Assembly: GCF_001650915.1 (NCBI RefSeq)
Contig: NZ_LXYO01000011.1
Span: 62,001 to 126,000 of the forward strand
Reading direction: 5' to 3'
From: Marinobacter sp. EhC06
Lineage (GTDB): Bacteria > Pseudomonadota > Gammaproteobacteria > Pseudomonadales > Oleiphilaceae
Length of the DNA stretch: 64,000 nt
Position numbers and translations under genes: made by a program. Shown piece by piece: positions 26,268 through 35,577 of the stretch. Each line of letters starts with the position of its first letter. Position 1 is the stretch's first letter. The notes under the pieces were generated by a model. That model was not told the DNA's origin and did no database searches. It saw only the letters and a list, made by a program, of their open reading frames with translations.

Positions 26268-27176
26268 ATGCAGGATCTGAACGATCTTTATTACTTCGTG
26301 AAAGTTGTCGAATCCGGTGGTTTTGCGCCGGCGGAGCGTGCCATTGGCATTCCCAAATCAAAGCTCAGCCGACGCGTTGCTTCGCTTGAGGATCGGCTTG
26401 GCATAAGACTCTTGCACCGATCGACCCGGCGTTTTTCAGTTACGGATATTGGGCAGCGGTATTACGAGCACTGCCAGGCAATGCTGGTCGAAGCGGAAGC
26501 GGCTCAAGAGGTGGTGGAGCAGGTTCGGGGAGAGCCTTGTGGAACAATAAGAGTCACCTGCCCGGTGGGCCTCCTGCATTTTCATGTTGGCGAAATGGTG
26601 GGTGAGTTCATGAGTCGCTACCCGAGGGTGTCGGTCGAGCTGGAAGCAACCAACCGTCGTGTGGATGTGCTTGCGGAGGGTGTGGACGTGGCGCTTCGTG
26701 TTCGTCCTCTGCCGCTGGAGGACAGCGATCTGGTATTGCGTATTTTGTCGGACCGCGGGCAATGTCTTGTGGCCAGCCCGGACCTTGTCGACCGAATGGG
26801 CGGGCTGCCGGAGGATCCAGCAAGTCTTTCGCAGTGGCCGGCCCTGACTCGCTCCGGCTCGCTTTCAGAGCAGGTATGGACTCTGTATGACAAAACCGGC
26901 GAGCGAAAGGACATCGCCTACACTCCTCGCTACGCAACCACGGATATGGAAGCTCTCAAGAAGGCGGCTCTTTCAGGAGCCGGGGTTGTCCAGCTACCCT
27001 TGCTCATGCTTAACGAGGAACTCAGCAGCGGTGCCCTTGTCTGGTTGCTGCCTGATTGGGAACCGCGGCGGGAGGTCATCCATTTGGTGTTCCCCTCACG
27101 TCGAGGGATGTTGCCGGCGGTGAGAGCCTTCATCGACTACCTGGCCGAGTGCTACTCTGAGATCAGTGAGAACTGA
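26268..27176 (+). CDS. LysR-type transcriptional regulator
   Basis: 302 aa. The helix-turn-helix is of the CrgA/DsdC-like subgroup, with V-V-E-S-G-G-F-A-P-A-E-R and the TRRFSVTDIGQRYYE wing, followed by the effector domain (GTIRVTCPVGLLHFHVG start). It is divergent from the isochorismatase-family gene, its probable target. Confidence 0.9.
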   Translation: MQDLNDLYYFVKVVESGGFAPAERAIGIPKSKLSRRVASLEDRLGIRLLHRSTRRFSVTDIGQRYYEHCQAMLVEAEAAQEVVEQVRGEPCGTIRVTCPVGLLHFHVGEMVGEFMSRYPRVSVELEATNRRVDVLAEGVDVALRVRPLPLEDSDLVLRILSDRGQCLVASPDLVDRMGGLPEDPASLSQWPALTRSGSLSEQVWTLYDKTGERKDIAYTPRYATTDMEALKKAALSGAGVVQLPLLMLNEELSSGALVWLLPDWEPRREVIHLVFPSRRGMLPAVRAFIDYLAECYSEISEN

Positions 27177-27202
27177 GCGTTTGTCTTTGCATAAGGATTC
27201 CA

Positions 27203-27526
27203 ATGTCTGAAGATCCCCTGAAAACCCTCTCCGACCTTGCCAGCGATGCCCATGCCCGCATCCAGGCAACCCACCAGCACATCAATCCGGTGGTGGAGGT
27301 TCGCCGTGGTATGCGCGACGCCGGTATACCGGCGGATGTGATGACGATTGACTGTCTGCGGACCCGCCGAAGGATTACGCTCATATTGCATGATGAACAG
27401 CCCGGCACTCTTCTTTTCCAGTTCGTGACCATTGAAGATGAGGTAGGGAATGACTTCCAGCAGATGGCGCTCGGTGACATGACAACCACCAAGCTGTTCG
27501 AGTGGATTCAGGAGTATTTTGGCTGA
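27203..27526 (+). CDS. Conserved hypothetical protein
   Basis: A 107-aa soluble, acidic protein with no recognised domain. The first half is helical (LSDLASDAHARIQATHQH). The centre has two predicted strands (RRITLILHDEQPGTLLFQFV), which suggests a small alpha/beta domain. It starts 26 bases after the LysR gene on the same strand and may share its transcript. No function is assigned. Confidence 0.65.
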   Translation: MSEDPLKTLSDLASDAHARIQATHQHINPVVEVRRGMRDAGIPADVMTIDCLRTRRRITLILHDEQPGTLLFQFVTIEDEVGNDFQQMALGDMTTTKLFEWIQEYFG

Positions 27527-27600
27527 CTTGCGCAGATTCAGGCCCACTCTGAAGTAAACTTGGGGTAACCAATAACAACAGACCGACAAGGTTTCCCCGC

Positions 27601-29631
27601 ATGCCACTATCTCGAAAGCTTCTTCTTGTTCCTCTGCTGGGTATTGCCCTCGTCATTACGGGGTGCGATTCCGGTCCCGATTCTTCTGCAGCCAACAGTG
27701 CCGGACACAGTTCGCCCACTGCCACTACCGGCAAGGCCAATGAGGAGGTGCTTGAACAGCGACCATTTGAAAACCGTGATGATTTCGAAAATGCGCGACG
27801 CGGACTGATTGCCCAGGATCCGGATCTTGTTATCGATCATCTTGAGGGTGGTGAAGTCTGGAACATGCCGGCCTATGGCTTTATCGATAAGGACGGAGAG
27901 AACGCGCCATCCTCGGTAAACCCAAGCCTCTGGCGCCAGGCTGCCCTGAACAATATTCACGGGTTGTTCAAGGTGACTGACGGGCTCTACCAGATCCGGG
28001 GTTACGACCTGGCGAACATGTCGATTATCGAGAGCGAAACCGGGTGGATTCTGGTGGACCCGCTGACCGCCCGGGAGACTGCCAGTAAAGCTTTCCTGTT
28101 TGCCCGCGAACACCTGGGCGAAAAACCGGTGCGGGCGATTCTCTTTACCCACAGCCACATTGATCACTTTGGCGGTGTGCAGGGCATTCTCCAGCACCTG
28201 TCGGACGAGGAAAAAGCCAACCTGCGCATTATCGCACCAGCCGGCTTTGAGGAAGAGGCAACCAGCGAGAACATCATTGCCGGCCCTGCGATGACACGGC
28301 GGGCCATGTTCATGTATGGCAAGCGCCTGGAGAGGAATGAACGTGGCCATGTTGGCACGGGGCTGGGAAAAGGACCGGCGTTCGGCACCTTTGGCTTTGC
28401 CCCGGCGACGGACCTGATCAGCGAGACCGGCACGGAACTGACCGTGGACGGTGTGCCCATGGTGTTCCAGATTGTCTCCGGTTCCGAAGCGCCTGCAGAG
28501 TTCACCTTCTATCTCCCCGAGCAGAAGGCGTTTTGTGGTGCCGAGCTGGTAAGCCGCAACATGCACAACATCTACACCCTGAGGGGCGCGAAGGTTCGGG
28601 ATGCCCGTCTATGGAGCAGCTTTATCGACGAAGCAAAGACTCTGTTTGCCGACGCCGATACCTACTTCGGCAGCCACCACTGGCCGCTGTGGGGGCAGGA
28701 GAATATCCAGGACTTCCTGGCTGTTCAGCGGGATACCTACAAGTTCATTCACGATCAGACGGTGCGCTTGATGAACCAGGGTGCCACGCCGAGGGAGATC
28801 GCCGACCAGCTCAAGCTGCCGCCGGAGCTGAACCGGGCTTTTCATAACCAGGGCTACTACGGCACCGTGTCTCACAACGCCAAAGCGGTGTATCAGCACT
28901 ACCTGGGCTGGTTTACTGCCAACCCGGCCCAGCTCAATCCACTTCCGGAAAGTGAATCGGCACAGCGTTATGTCAAGATGATGGGAGGCGCTGAAAAGGT
29001 TCTTGAAAGAGCCCGCGAGGATTTCGAGGCGGCTTCGGACATGGGCGCCAATGAGGGGCGCGATACCTACCGGTGGCTGGCGGAATTGCTCAATCATGTG
29101 GTCTTCGCCGAGCCGGGGAACGACGATGCAAAACAGCTTCTGGCCAGCGTCTATGACCAGCTTGGCTATCAGGCGGAATCCGCGCCCTGGCGTGACTTCT
29201 ACCTGACGGGGGCATACGAATTGCGGCACGGTTCGCCGGAGGAGGGTATCAAACCGGCGATGATGAGAGAGGTGCTGCTGAACACACCGGTATCCCTGTT
29301 CTTTGACAGCATGGCGGTGAGGCTGAAGGCTGAGGACGCAGGAGGCGAGAGCACCACCATCAAGATTAACTTTACGGATCTGAACGAAAATTATTTGTTG
29401 ACCCTGAAACATTCAGTACTTCATAACCGTCTGGTCAGTGAGGACACTCCCGCTAATGCCACCTTGCGTCTGACGAGGCCTCTGTTTGTAGACCTGTTGA
29501 TTGGACGGGCAGGGCTGAAGGAACTTCTGTTCAGCGACGAGATCAGCTTTGAGGGAAGCAGACTCGACCTGATAGGCTTTTTCAGCATGCTGGACAAGCC
29601 TCAGGGCCGGTTCAACATCGTTACACCCTGA
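27601..29631 (+). CDS. Alkyl/aryl-sulfatase (SdsA1-like lipoprotein)
   Basis: Hydrolyses primary alkyl sulfates such as dodecyl sulfate to alcohol and sulfate. The 676-aa protein starts with a lipoprotein signal (lipobox V-I-T-G-C, Cys22), so it is probably envelope-anchored. The metallo-beta-lactamase domain has H184-x-H186-x-D188-H189 and further ligands around GAELVS and GSHHWPLWG. A dimerisation region and a C-terminal SCP2-like domain (from about residue 560) complete the SdsA1 architecture. Followed after 10 bases by a homocysteine methyltransferase gene. Confidence 0.93.
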   Translation: MPLSRKLLLVPLLGIALVITGCDSGPDSSAANSAGHSSPTATTGKANEEVLEQRPFENRDDFENARRGLIAQDPDLVIDHLEGGEVWNMPAYGFIDKDGENAPSSVNPSLWRQAALNNIHGLFKVTDGLYQIRGYDLANMSIIESETGWILVDPLTARETASKAFLFAREHLGEKPVRAILFTHSHIDHFGGVQGILQHLSDEEKANLRIIAPAGFEEEATSENIIAGPAMTRRAMFMYGKRLERNERGHVGTGLGKGPAFGTFGFAPATDLISETGTELTVDGVPMVFQIVSGSEAPAEFTFYLPEQKAFCGAELVSRNMHNIYTLRGAKVRDARLWSSFIDEAKTLFADADTYFGSHHWPLWGQENIQDFLAVQRDTYKFIHDQTVRLMNQGATPREIADQLKLPPELNRAFHNQGYYGTVSHNAKAVYQHYLGWFTANPAQLNPLPESESAQRYVKMMGGAEKVLERAREDFEAASDMGANEGRDTYRWLAELLNHVVFAEPGNDDAKQLLASVYDQLGYQAESAPWRDFYLTGAYELRHGSPEEGIKPAMMREVLLNTPVSLFFDSMAVRLKAEDAGGESTTIKINFTDLNENYLLTLKHSVLHNRLVSEDTPANATLRLTRPLFVDLLIGRAGLKELLFSDEISFEGSRLDLIGFFSMLDKPQGRFNIVTP

Positions 29632-29641
29632 CGAGTACTTT

Positions 29642-30547
29642 ATGAAATCTGTTGCACTTCTTGATGGCGGCCTGGGCCAGGAAATCTACCGCAGGGCCAT
29701 GAATGTTACGTCACTGCTCTGGTCAGTGGCGGTAATGCGGGAACAGACGGACGTTGTTACCGATGTCCATGCCGATTTTATCAGGGCAGGCGCCCGTACC
29801 CTGACACTGAACACCTATGCCGCAACGCCAACGCGACTGGCCAGAGAAGGCCTTGGCGACGAGATCGGTGCAATCCATCAACGGGCGTTCGAGGTATTGG
29901 AGCGCGCCATCGCGTTAACGGGCGCCGACGTTGATATCGCCGGTTGCCTGCCGCCCCTGGTCGGAAGTTATCGGAGCCAGCCTGCCCGGACGTTTGAGGA
30001 TTTGAAATCGGAGTTCGATATTATCGTTGAACTGCAGCGTGGGGCAGATGTCTTCCTCATCGAAACCATGACGAACTCGCTGGAGGCGAAAGCTGCCTGT
30101 GCCGCCGCCGCTGAATCAGGCAAGCCCTTTGGGGTGGCGTTCCGGCTGGAAACGGATGGCAAACTTCGGTCCGGGGAAACGCTTGCAGAGGCTGTCGAAG
30201 CGGTTAAGCCGTTCGCGCCAACGGCTATCCTGCTCAATTGCTGCGATCCGGAAGTGATTTCGCGGGCAATGCCTGAACTGGCCGGCCTTTTCCCCTTAAC
30301 GGGTGGCTACGCTAACGCGTTCAAAACGGTTGAGCCGATGGCCAGCGGAGCATTGGTGGATGAACTGGAAGCCAGGCCGGACGTGTCTCCCGGAGTGTAT
30401 GCGCTTCAGGTGAAACAGTGGCTGGAGGACGGCGCGGGCGTTGTTGGTGGCTGTTGTGAGATTACGCCGGAGCACATCAGCCATCTGGCCGATGTGCTGA
30501 CAGGCGAGTTTAACCTGGTACGGTTCTCGGAATTGGCCCGCAATTAG
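29642..30547 (+). CDS. Homocysteine S-methyltransferase family protein
   Basis: A 301-aa zinc enzyme of the MmuM/BHMT-type barrel. The zinc cysteines are present: Cys200 (N-C-C) and Cys271-Cys272 (G-G-C-C). The N-terminus LLDGGLGQE and the NTYAATPTRL block are typical. The methyl donor could be S-methylmethionine, betaine or another compound; sequence alone does not decide. Co-directional with the alkylsulfatase, 10 bases apart, so probably one operon. Confidence 0.88.
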   Translation: MKSVALLDGGLGQEIYRRAMNVTSLLWSVAVMREQTDVVTDVHADFIRAGARTLTLNTYAATPTRLAREGLGDEIGAIHQRAFEVLERAIALTGADVDIAGCLPPLVGSYRSQPARTFEDLKSEFDIIVELQRGADVFLIETMTNSLEAKAACAAAAESGKPFGVAFRLETDGKLRSGETLAEAVEAVKPFAPTAILLNCCDPEVISRAMPELAGLFPLTGGYANAFKTVEPMASGALVDELEARPDVSPGVYALQVKQWLEDGAGVVGGCCEITPEHISHLADVLTGEFNLVRFSELARN

Positions 30548-30819
30548 CCGGCGAGTCGAGGGCTTTTTGTCCTGCGCGCTTCCATGGCACGTTTGGAGCG
30601 ACGTGCCTCAATGTATTGCATCGCATCGTTCCGGATAGGAAGGTGCAGGGCGCCTTCCAGATCGTGGCGGTCGTAGCCGAGATCTGACAGCGTGTCATCG
30701 TTTTCCTTCAGCAACGACTGCGCCATACGGCGGAATTTCTGGCGCCTGGCATACCCTTCAAACCATGAGGTGATCGGCTGGATTGCGGCGCTTGATTGAT
30801 GCTCTGTGCTCTTCTGCAT
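30544..30819 (-). CDS. DUF1127 protein
   Basis: A 91-aa protein whose C-terminal half has the DUF1127 pattern L-S-D-L-G-Y-D-R-H-D-L-E-G-A-L. Small DUF1127 proteins bind RNA and affect phosphate and C/N metabolism in alphaproteobacteria; the role here is unknown. It is divergent from a LysR gene and its 3' end overlaps the homocysteine methyltransferase gene by four bases. Confidence 0.82.
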   Translation of the reverse strand: MQKSTEHQSSAAIQPITSWFEGYARRQKFRRMAQSLLKENDDTLSDLGYDRHDLEGALHLPIRNDAMQYIEARRSKRAMEARRTKSPRLAG

Positions 30820-31009
30820 GTCTACGGCCCCGACAGTTGGTAAATGGCTGCACCAGCTCGCTTGGACGTTGTGTAACTCGCATACGGGTGCCTTCAGTGA
30901 GTATTCTGATCTCCTCTAAGTCTTCAATCAAACGAAAAGAATTTAAGATCTCGTTCAGTTATGCTTAAGTCAGTTTCAGGCCACAAAAATCGACTCGAGA
31001 GGTGCATTC

Positions 31010-31870
31010 GTGAAGATCCCGCTACTTGATAACGATGTCTTGAGGAGTTTCGTAGCCATCGCTGAGAGTGGCACATTCACCAGTGCGGCCAGAGTAGTGC
31101 ACCGAACACCTTCCGCCCTGAGCATGCAAATCAAGCAGCTCGAAAGAAACCTGGGCAAAACCCTGTTTATTCGAGAACCGCGGCGCGTCACCCTGACGGC
31201 GGAGGGTGAGGTTCTGCTCGATTACAGCCGGCGGTTGTTGCGGTTGAACGAGGAAGCCGTCCAGCACTTCATATCGCCGACCCTCGAAGGAAAAGTGGGA
31301 ATTGGTACGTCCGATGACGTCGGCACCCGGATTTTGCCTGAGGTGCTTGCGGAATTCGCCAGATCCTATCCCGCGGTTCTGGTTGATGTGGTTGTGGGCT
31401 CAAGCAAGCAAAACCTGGCTCGCCTCGACGCGGGTGAGCTGGATATGACCCTGGTTACTGTGGCGGACGAGGCCGGTATTGGCCGCGGTGAGCTGGTTCA
31501 TGAAGAGCCTTTGGTCTGGGCTGGTAGGGAAGGGTCATCCGCTTACCAGCGTTCACCGTTGCCCATCGCCATGGCTCATGAAGGGTGCGCCTGGCGCCGG
31601 ATGACGCTGCGGGCACTGGACAGAGCGGGTATTTCCTACAGAATTGCCTATACGTGTGAACATTGTTCAGGTCAGGAGGCGGCGATGCTGGCAGATCTTG
31701 CTGTGGCACCGTTTCCGCAAAGCCTGATACGCCCGCCCCTGAAAGAGGTGGTCAGTGGCAGCCTGCCGGAAATCGGCTCTTATCAGCTGGCCCTGGTAAG
31801 GCGGGGTTCCAACCCCTTGAACGATGCGCTTGCGTCTCACGTGAAGGAAGCATTTCAGGGCCTGAGCTGA
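31010..31870 (+). CDS. LysR-type transcriptional regulator
   Basis: 286 aa with an N-terminal helix-turn-helix (IAESGTFTSAARVVHRTPSA, residues about 16-36) and effector domain. GTG 31010 is preceded by GAGAGG at 7-base spacing. The pairing of a LysR gene with a divergent DUF1127 gene recurs in proteobacteria, so the DUF1127 gene is a likely target. The 190-base gap shows no gene. Confidence 0.9.
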   Translation: MKIPLLDNDVLRSFVAIAESGTFTSAARVVHRTPSALSMQIKQLERNLGKTLFIREPRRVTLTAEGEVLLDYSRRLLRLNEEAVQHFISPTLEGKVGIGTSDDVGTRILPEVLAEFARSYPAVLVDVVVGSSKQNLARLDAGELDMTLVTVADEAGIGRGELVHEEPLVWAGREGSSAYQRSPLPIAMAHEGCAWRRMTLRALDRAGISYRIAYTCEHCSGQEAAMLADLAVAPFPQSLIRPPLKEVVSGSLPEIGSYQLALVRRGSNPLNDALASHVKEAFQGLS

Positions 31871-31938
31871 ATAGCTCTTCCATGAATGATCTTCCGGAAA
31901 ATCTTTAGCCGATCGATTCGGAATCAAGGAAACCATTG

Positions 31939-33822
31939 ATGACAGTTTATTTCGTCCAGGCCTTTATCTACCTGGTGGCAGCGGTGATCGCCGTGCCCCT
32001 GGCAAAACGCTTGGGGCTGGGCTCTGTCCTCGGGTATCTCGTGGCCGGTGTGGTGATTGGTCCGGTTACAGGGCTGGTGGGTCAGGAAGCCAACACCATC
32101 CAGCATTTTGCCGAGTTCGGCGTGGTAATGATGCTTTTCCTGGTTGGTATGGAGTTGGACCCCAAAGCACTCTGGGCCATGCGTGTCCGCCTGGTTGGCC
32201 TTGGCGGGCTTCAGGTGTTGCTGACGGCGGCAGCCGGCATGGCGGTGGCCGCCTGGCTCGGGCTCCAGTGGCAGACGTCACTTGCCGTAGGCTTGATCTT
32301 TGCGTTGTCTTCCACTGCGATTGTCCTGCAGACCCTCAATGAAAAGGGGCTGGTCAAAACCGAAGGTGGTCGCAGTGCCTTCTCGGTGCTGCTGTTCCAG
32401 GACATTGCTGTCATCCCGATGCTTGCGCTTATTCCATTGCTGGCATTACCGGAACTCATGGATGCCTCGGGTACCTCCGATGGTCATGGCGGCAACCTGA
32501 GCCTGGTGGACAGCCTTCCTGGCTGGGCCCATGGGCTGGTTGTGGTTGCAGCCATCGCGGCCGTGGTTGTAGGTGGTCATTACCTGAGTCGGCCCCTGTT
32601 CCGTTATGTGGTGCAGTCGGGTTTGCGTGAAGTTTTTACGGCCACTGCGTTGATGCTTGTGATCGGGATTGCAGCCCTGATGAGCCTGGTGAACCTGTCG
32701 CCGGCGCTTGGGGCTTTCCTGGCCGGCGTGGTACTGGCCAACAGTGAATTCCGGCATGAGCTGGAAGCGAATATCGAACCATTCAAGGGACTTCTACTGG
32801 GGCTGTTCTTCATCACCGTTGGCGCGGGCATCAACTTCGATGTGTTGTCTGAGCAATGGAGTACGGTGGTGTCACTTGCGGTTGCGGTGATCGCAGTCAA
32901 GGCCGCGATTCTGCTCGGCCTGGCTTTGCTGTTCCGAGTTCATGGCAGTAATGGCTGGCTGTTCACGCTGTCCCTGGCCCAGGCTGGTGAATTTGGCTTT
33001 GTGCTTCTGACCTACAGTGTCCAGAACAGTGTGATTGCCGTGGAAACCTCCCAGGTCCTCTCACTGGTGGTGGCGCTGTCGATGTTCCTGACGCCGTTGC
33101 TGTTTATCGTGTACGACCGGATTGTGTTGCCCCGTTATCGTCGTTCACAAAACGATGAGCGGGAGGCGGATACCATCGATGAACAGGCGCCGGTTATCGT
33201 TGCCGGTGTTGGTCGTTTCGGCCAGATTGTCTGCCGGCTGTTGCGGGCCAATAATGTTCCTATTGTTGCATTGGACCACGAGATCGAGCAGATCGAGAAC
33301 CTCCGGCAGATCAACATCAAGAGCTTCTTCGGGGATGCGAGTCGGCCGGATTTGCTGGAAACTGCAGGCATCGAACAGGCCCGACTGTTGGTAGTGGCTA
33401 TCGATGATCGTGACCGTTCGGTCCAGATGGTGGAGCACGTGAAGCAGTTCTTCCCCGGTGTCTGGGTACTGGCTCGCGCTTTCGACAGAGGCCACGGATA
33501 TCGACTGCGGGAGGCCGGGGCCGATGATGTGGTGAGTGAAACCTATCATTCGGCACTTGAGCTCGGCGGTCATGCACTGACCGCCATGGGCGTGCACCCA
33601 ATGCGTGCCCGTCAGATGACCTGGGCTTTCCTGGATAACGAGAAAGCCCACGAGGATGAGCTGTTCGAAGCCTGGAAAGAAATCGAGGAAGGTATCCGGT
33701 TCAGTCCCCGCTACGGTGAACTCTTCATGAAGCTCGAAGAAGCGCTTAGCAGCGCCATGCATCGGGACTGGGAAGAACCAAAGCAGGAGGATGTTCCCAT
33801 ATGGCGACCGCCGGACCGCTGA
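31939..33822 (+). CDS. CPA2-family cation:proton antiporter (KefC-type)
   Basis: 627 aa: twelve or thirteen membrane helices in the Na+/H+ exchanger fold through about residue 395, then a TrkA-N (RCK) nucleotide-binding domain with G-x-G-x-x-G (VAGVGRFGQ) near residue 422. The architecture matches glutathione-gated K+ efflux systems (KefB/KefC), which protect against electrophiles. No KefF/KefG partner gene is adjacent. ATG 31939 follows AAGGA; the codon before it, TTG 31936, was not used. Confidence 0.9.
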   Translation: MTVYFVQAFIYLVAAVIAVPLAKRLGLGSVLGYLVAGVVIGPVTGLVGQEANTIQHFAEFGVVMMLFLVGMELDPKALWAMRVRLVGLGGLQVLLTAAAGMAVAAWLGLQWQTSLAVGLIFALSSTAIVLQTLNEKGLVKTEGGRSAFSVLLFQDIAVIPMLALIPLLALPELMDASGTSDGHGGNLSLVDSLPGWAHGLVVVAAIAAVVVGGHYLSRPLFRYVVQSGLREVFTATALMLVIGIAALMSLVNLSPALGAFLAGVVLANSEFRHELEANIEPFKGLLLGLFFITVGAGINFDVLSEQWSTVVSLAVAVIAVKAAILLGLALLFRVHGSNGWLFTLSLAQAGEFGFVLLTYSVQNSVIAVETSQVLSLVVALSMFLTPLLFIVYDRIVLPRYRRSQNDEREADTIDEQAPVIVAGVGRFGQIVCRLLRANNVPIVALDHEIEQIENLRQINIKSFFGDASRPDLLETAGIEQARLLVVAIDDRDRSVQMVEHVKQFFPGVWVLARAFDRGHGYRLREAGADDVVSETYHSALELGGHALTAMGVHPMRARQMTWAFLDNEKAHEDELFEAWKEIEEGIRFSPRYGELFMKLEEALSSAMHRDWEEPKQEDVPIWRPPDR

Positions 33823-33874
33823 CAGTGAGGAAACGCTAGGCTAAATTATTGCCTATGCGGCTGTAGAGGTCAGT

Positions 33875-35575
33875 ATGGTGTTCAGGAAAACGCTTGTTGT
33901 TTCAGGTCTGGTTTTCGCCGGGTCCTGCGCTGCTGCCGAGTCGGGCAGGTACGATTGCATTGCCAGCAGTATTCAGCCGGAAGCCATTGATCTGGACAAA
34001 CCGAGGGATCAGCTCGCCCGCCAGAACGATCTGTTGATTCCTGAGGGCGCGCGCATCGGCAGCATCCGAATTCTCCGCCGTCCGATCTTTGATACCACTG
34101 ATCCGGAGCAGAACAACGCGCTCTATCGAACTTTGAACGCACTTAACACGCCTACGTGGGAATCTGCCTTGCGTGCCCAGTTGGTATTCGAGGAAGGCGA
34201 TGTCTACGAGGCCGAGCTTATTTCCGAGTCCGAGCGGGTGCTGCGCCAGCGGGATTATTTGACTGCTGCATGGGTGGGCGTCACCCGGGTTTGTGGGGAC
34301 GAAATCGAGGTAAGTGTTCTTACGCGGGATACCTGGACACTTTTCCCCAGCGTTGGCGTGTCGCGATCTGGCGGTGAGAACACCACCAACTTCGGGCTGT
34401 CTGATCCCAACTTTGCCGGGTCAGGCAAAAGCCTTGGCATCGGCTATGCGAAAGACCCGGACCGCACCGAAACCAGTCTGTATTTTGATGACCCGAACGT
34501 CTTGGGCTCTCACTGGCAGGCGGGGTTCTCGTTCGATGAGAGAAGCGATGGACGGGGTCGCGGCGCCTACCTCGAGAGGCCTTTCTTCAGTGAGACCACA
34601 AACTGGCGGTTTGGCCTGAGCGGCATTGATGACGTACGGGAGGAATCCCGTTATGTGGGTGCTGAGTCTATTGCGGATTATCGACGCAGCCAGGAGTTTT
34701 TCAGTATTGATGGGGGCTGGCGCCTGGCTGAGCGGAATGAACGCCAGCTCCGATTACTGGCGGGTTATCGATACGATGCCCTGGAATTCGAGAGGCTCCC
34801 CAACGAACCCAATCTGGACATCCTGCCCGACGACCGGACCCTGAGTTACCCCTGGATTGGCTTCGATTACCGCCAGAACCGCTTCCGGGAAATGACCAAT
34901 CTGACGCGGCTCCAGCGAGTGGAGGATGTGCGTGATGGCTTCGTGTGGCGAACCGAGCTGGGCTACTCCGGCAGCGGGCTTGGTGCCACCGAGGACCGTG
35001 TGGTTCTGAATATGGATTTCCAGGATGTACTGCATGCATCGGAAACCAACTACGCCAGCTACACCCTCAGCCAGAGTGGCACTTACCGGCTCGACGAAGA
35101 CCGGGTGGAAAACCTGTTGGGGACAGTGAGCGTTCAGTATTTTCACGGTGGCTCCGAGCAATGGAATAGCTGGTACACCAACCTCGCGTTCACGGCAGCG
35201 CACAATCTGACAGCGGACCAGCAACTGCTCATTGGCGGTGAGAACGGTTTGCGCGGGTACCCTAGTGAGTACCAGCAGGGCAACCGCCGCGCGCTATGGA
35301 CCCTGGAGCGGCGTTATTTTCCGGACTGGCATCCGTTCAAGCTGTTTCGGGTGGGCGGCGTACTCTTCACCGATGTGGGCCGGGCCTGGTTTACCGATGA
35401 CCGGAACAATGGACCGGACGAAGGCGTGCTGAAAGATGTTGGCTTCGGCATGAGGCTGGCGTCCAGCCGCATCGAGGTGCAACGCATGCTGCACCTGGAC
35501 TTTGCCTTCCCCCTGGATGGCGACGACAGTATCGATGATGTTCAGATTCTGTTGCGGGGGCGTAGCCAGTTCTAG
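33875..35575 (+). CDS. Omp85-superfamily outer membrane protein
   Basis: A 566-aa protein with a signal peptide (residues 1-20, cleavage near A-A-A-E). The N-terminal region (about 70-150) resembles one POTRA repeat, fewer than BamA or TamA carry. A C-terminal barrel follows with the conserved lid-loop motif G-L-R-G-Y-P near residue 463. The protein ends in Phe, the outer-membrane sorting signal. It resembles the BamA/TamA family but is too short to be BamA; a secretion or lipid-related role is possible. It converges with the carboxylase gene. Confidence 0.78.
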   Translation: MVFRKTLVVSGLVFAGSCAAAESGRYDCIASSIQPEAIDLDKPRDQLARQNDLLIPEGARIGSIRILRRPIFDTTDPEQNNALYRTLNALNTPTWESALRAQLVFEEGDVYEAELISESERVLRQRDYLTAAWVGVTRVCGDEIEVSVLTRDTWTLFPSVGVSRSGGENTTNFGLSDPNFAGSGKSLGIGYAKDPDRTETSLYFDDPNVLGSHWQAGFSFDERSDGRGRGAYLERPFFSETTNWRFGLSGIDDVREESRYVGAESIADYRRSQEFFSIDGGWRLAERNERQLRLLAGYRYDALEFERLPNEPNLDILPDDRTLSYPWIGFDYRQNRFREMTNLTRLQRVEDVRDGFVWRTELGYSGSGLGATEDRVVLNMDFQDVLHASETNYASYTLSQSGTYRLDEDRVENLLGTVSVQYFHGGSEQWNSWYTNLAFTAAHNLTADQQLLIGGENGLRGYPSEYQQGNRRALWTLERRYFPDWHPFKLFRVGGVLFTDVGRAWFTDDRNNGPDEGVLKDVGFGMRLASSRIEVQRMLHLDFAFPLDGDDSIDDVQILLRGRSQF

Positions 35576-35577
35576 CG

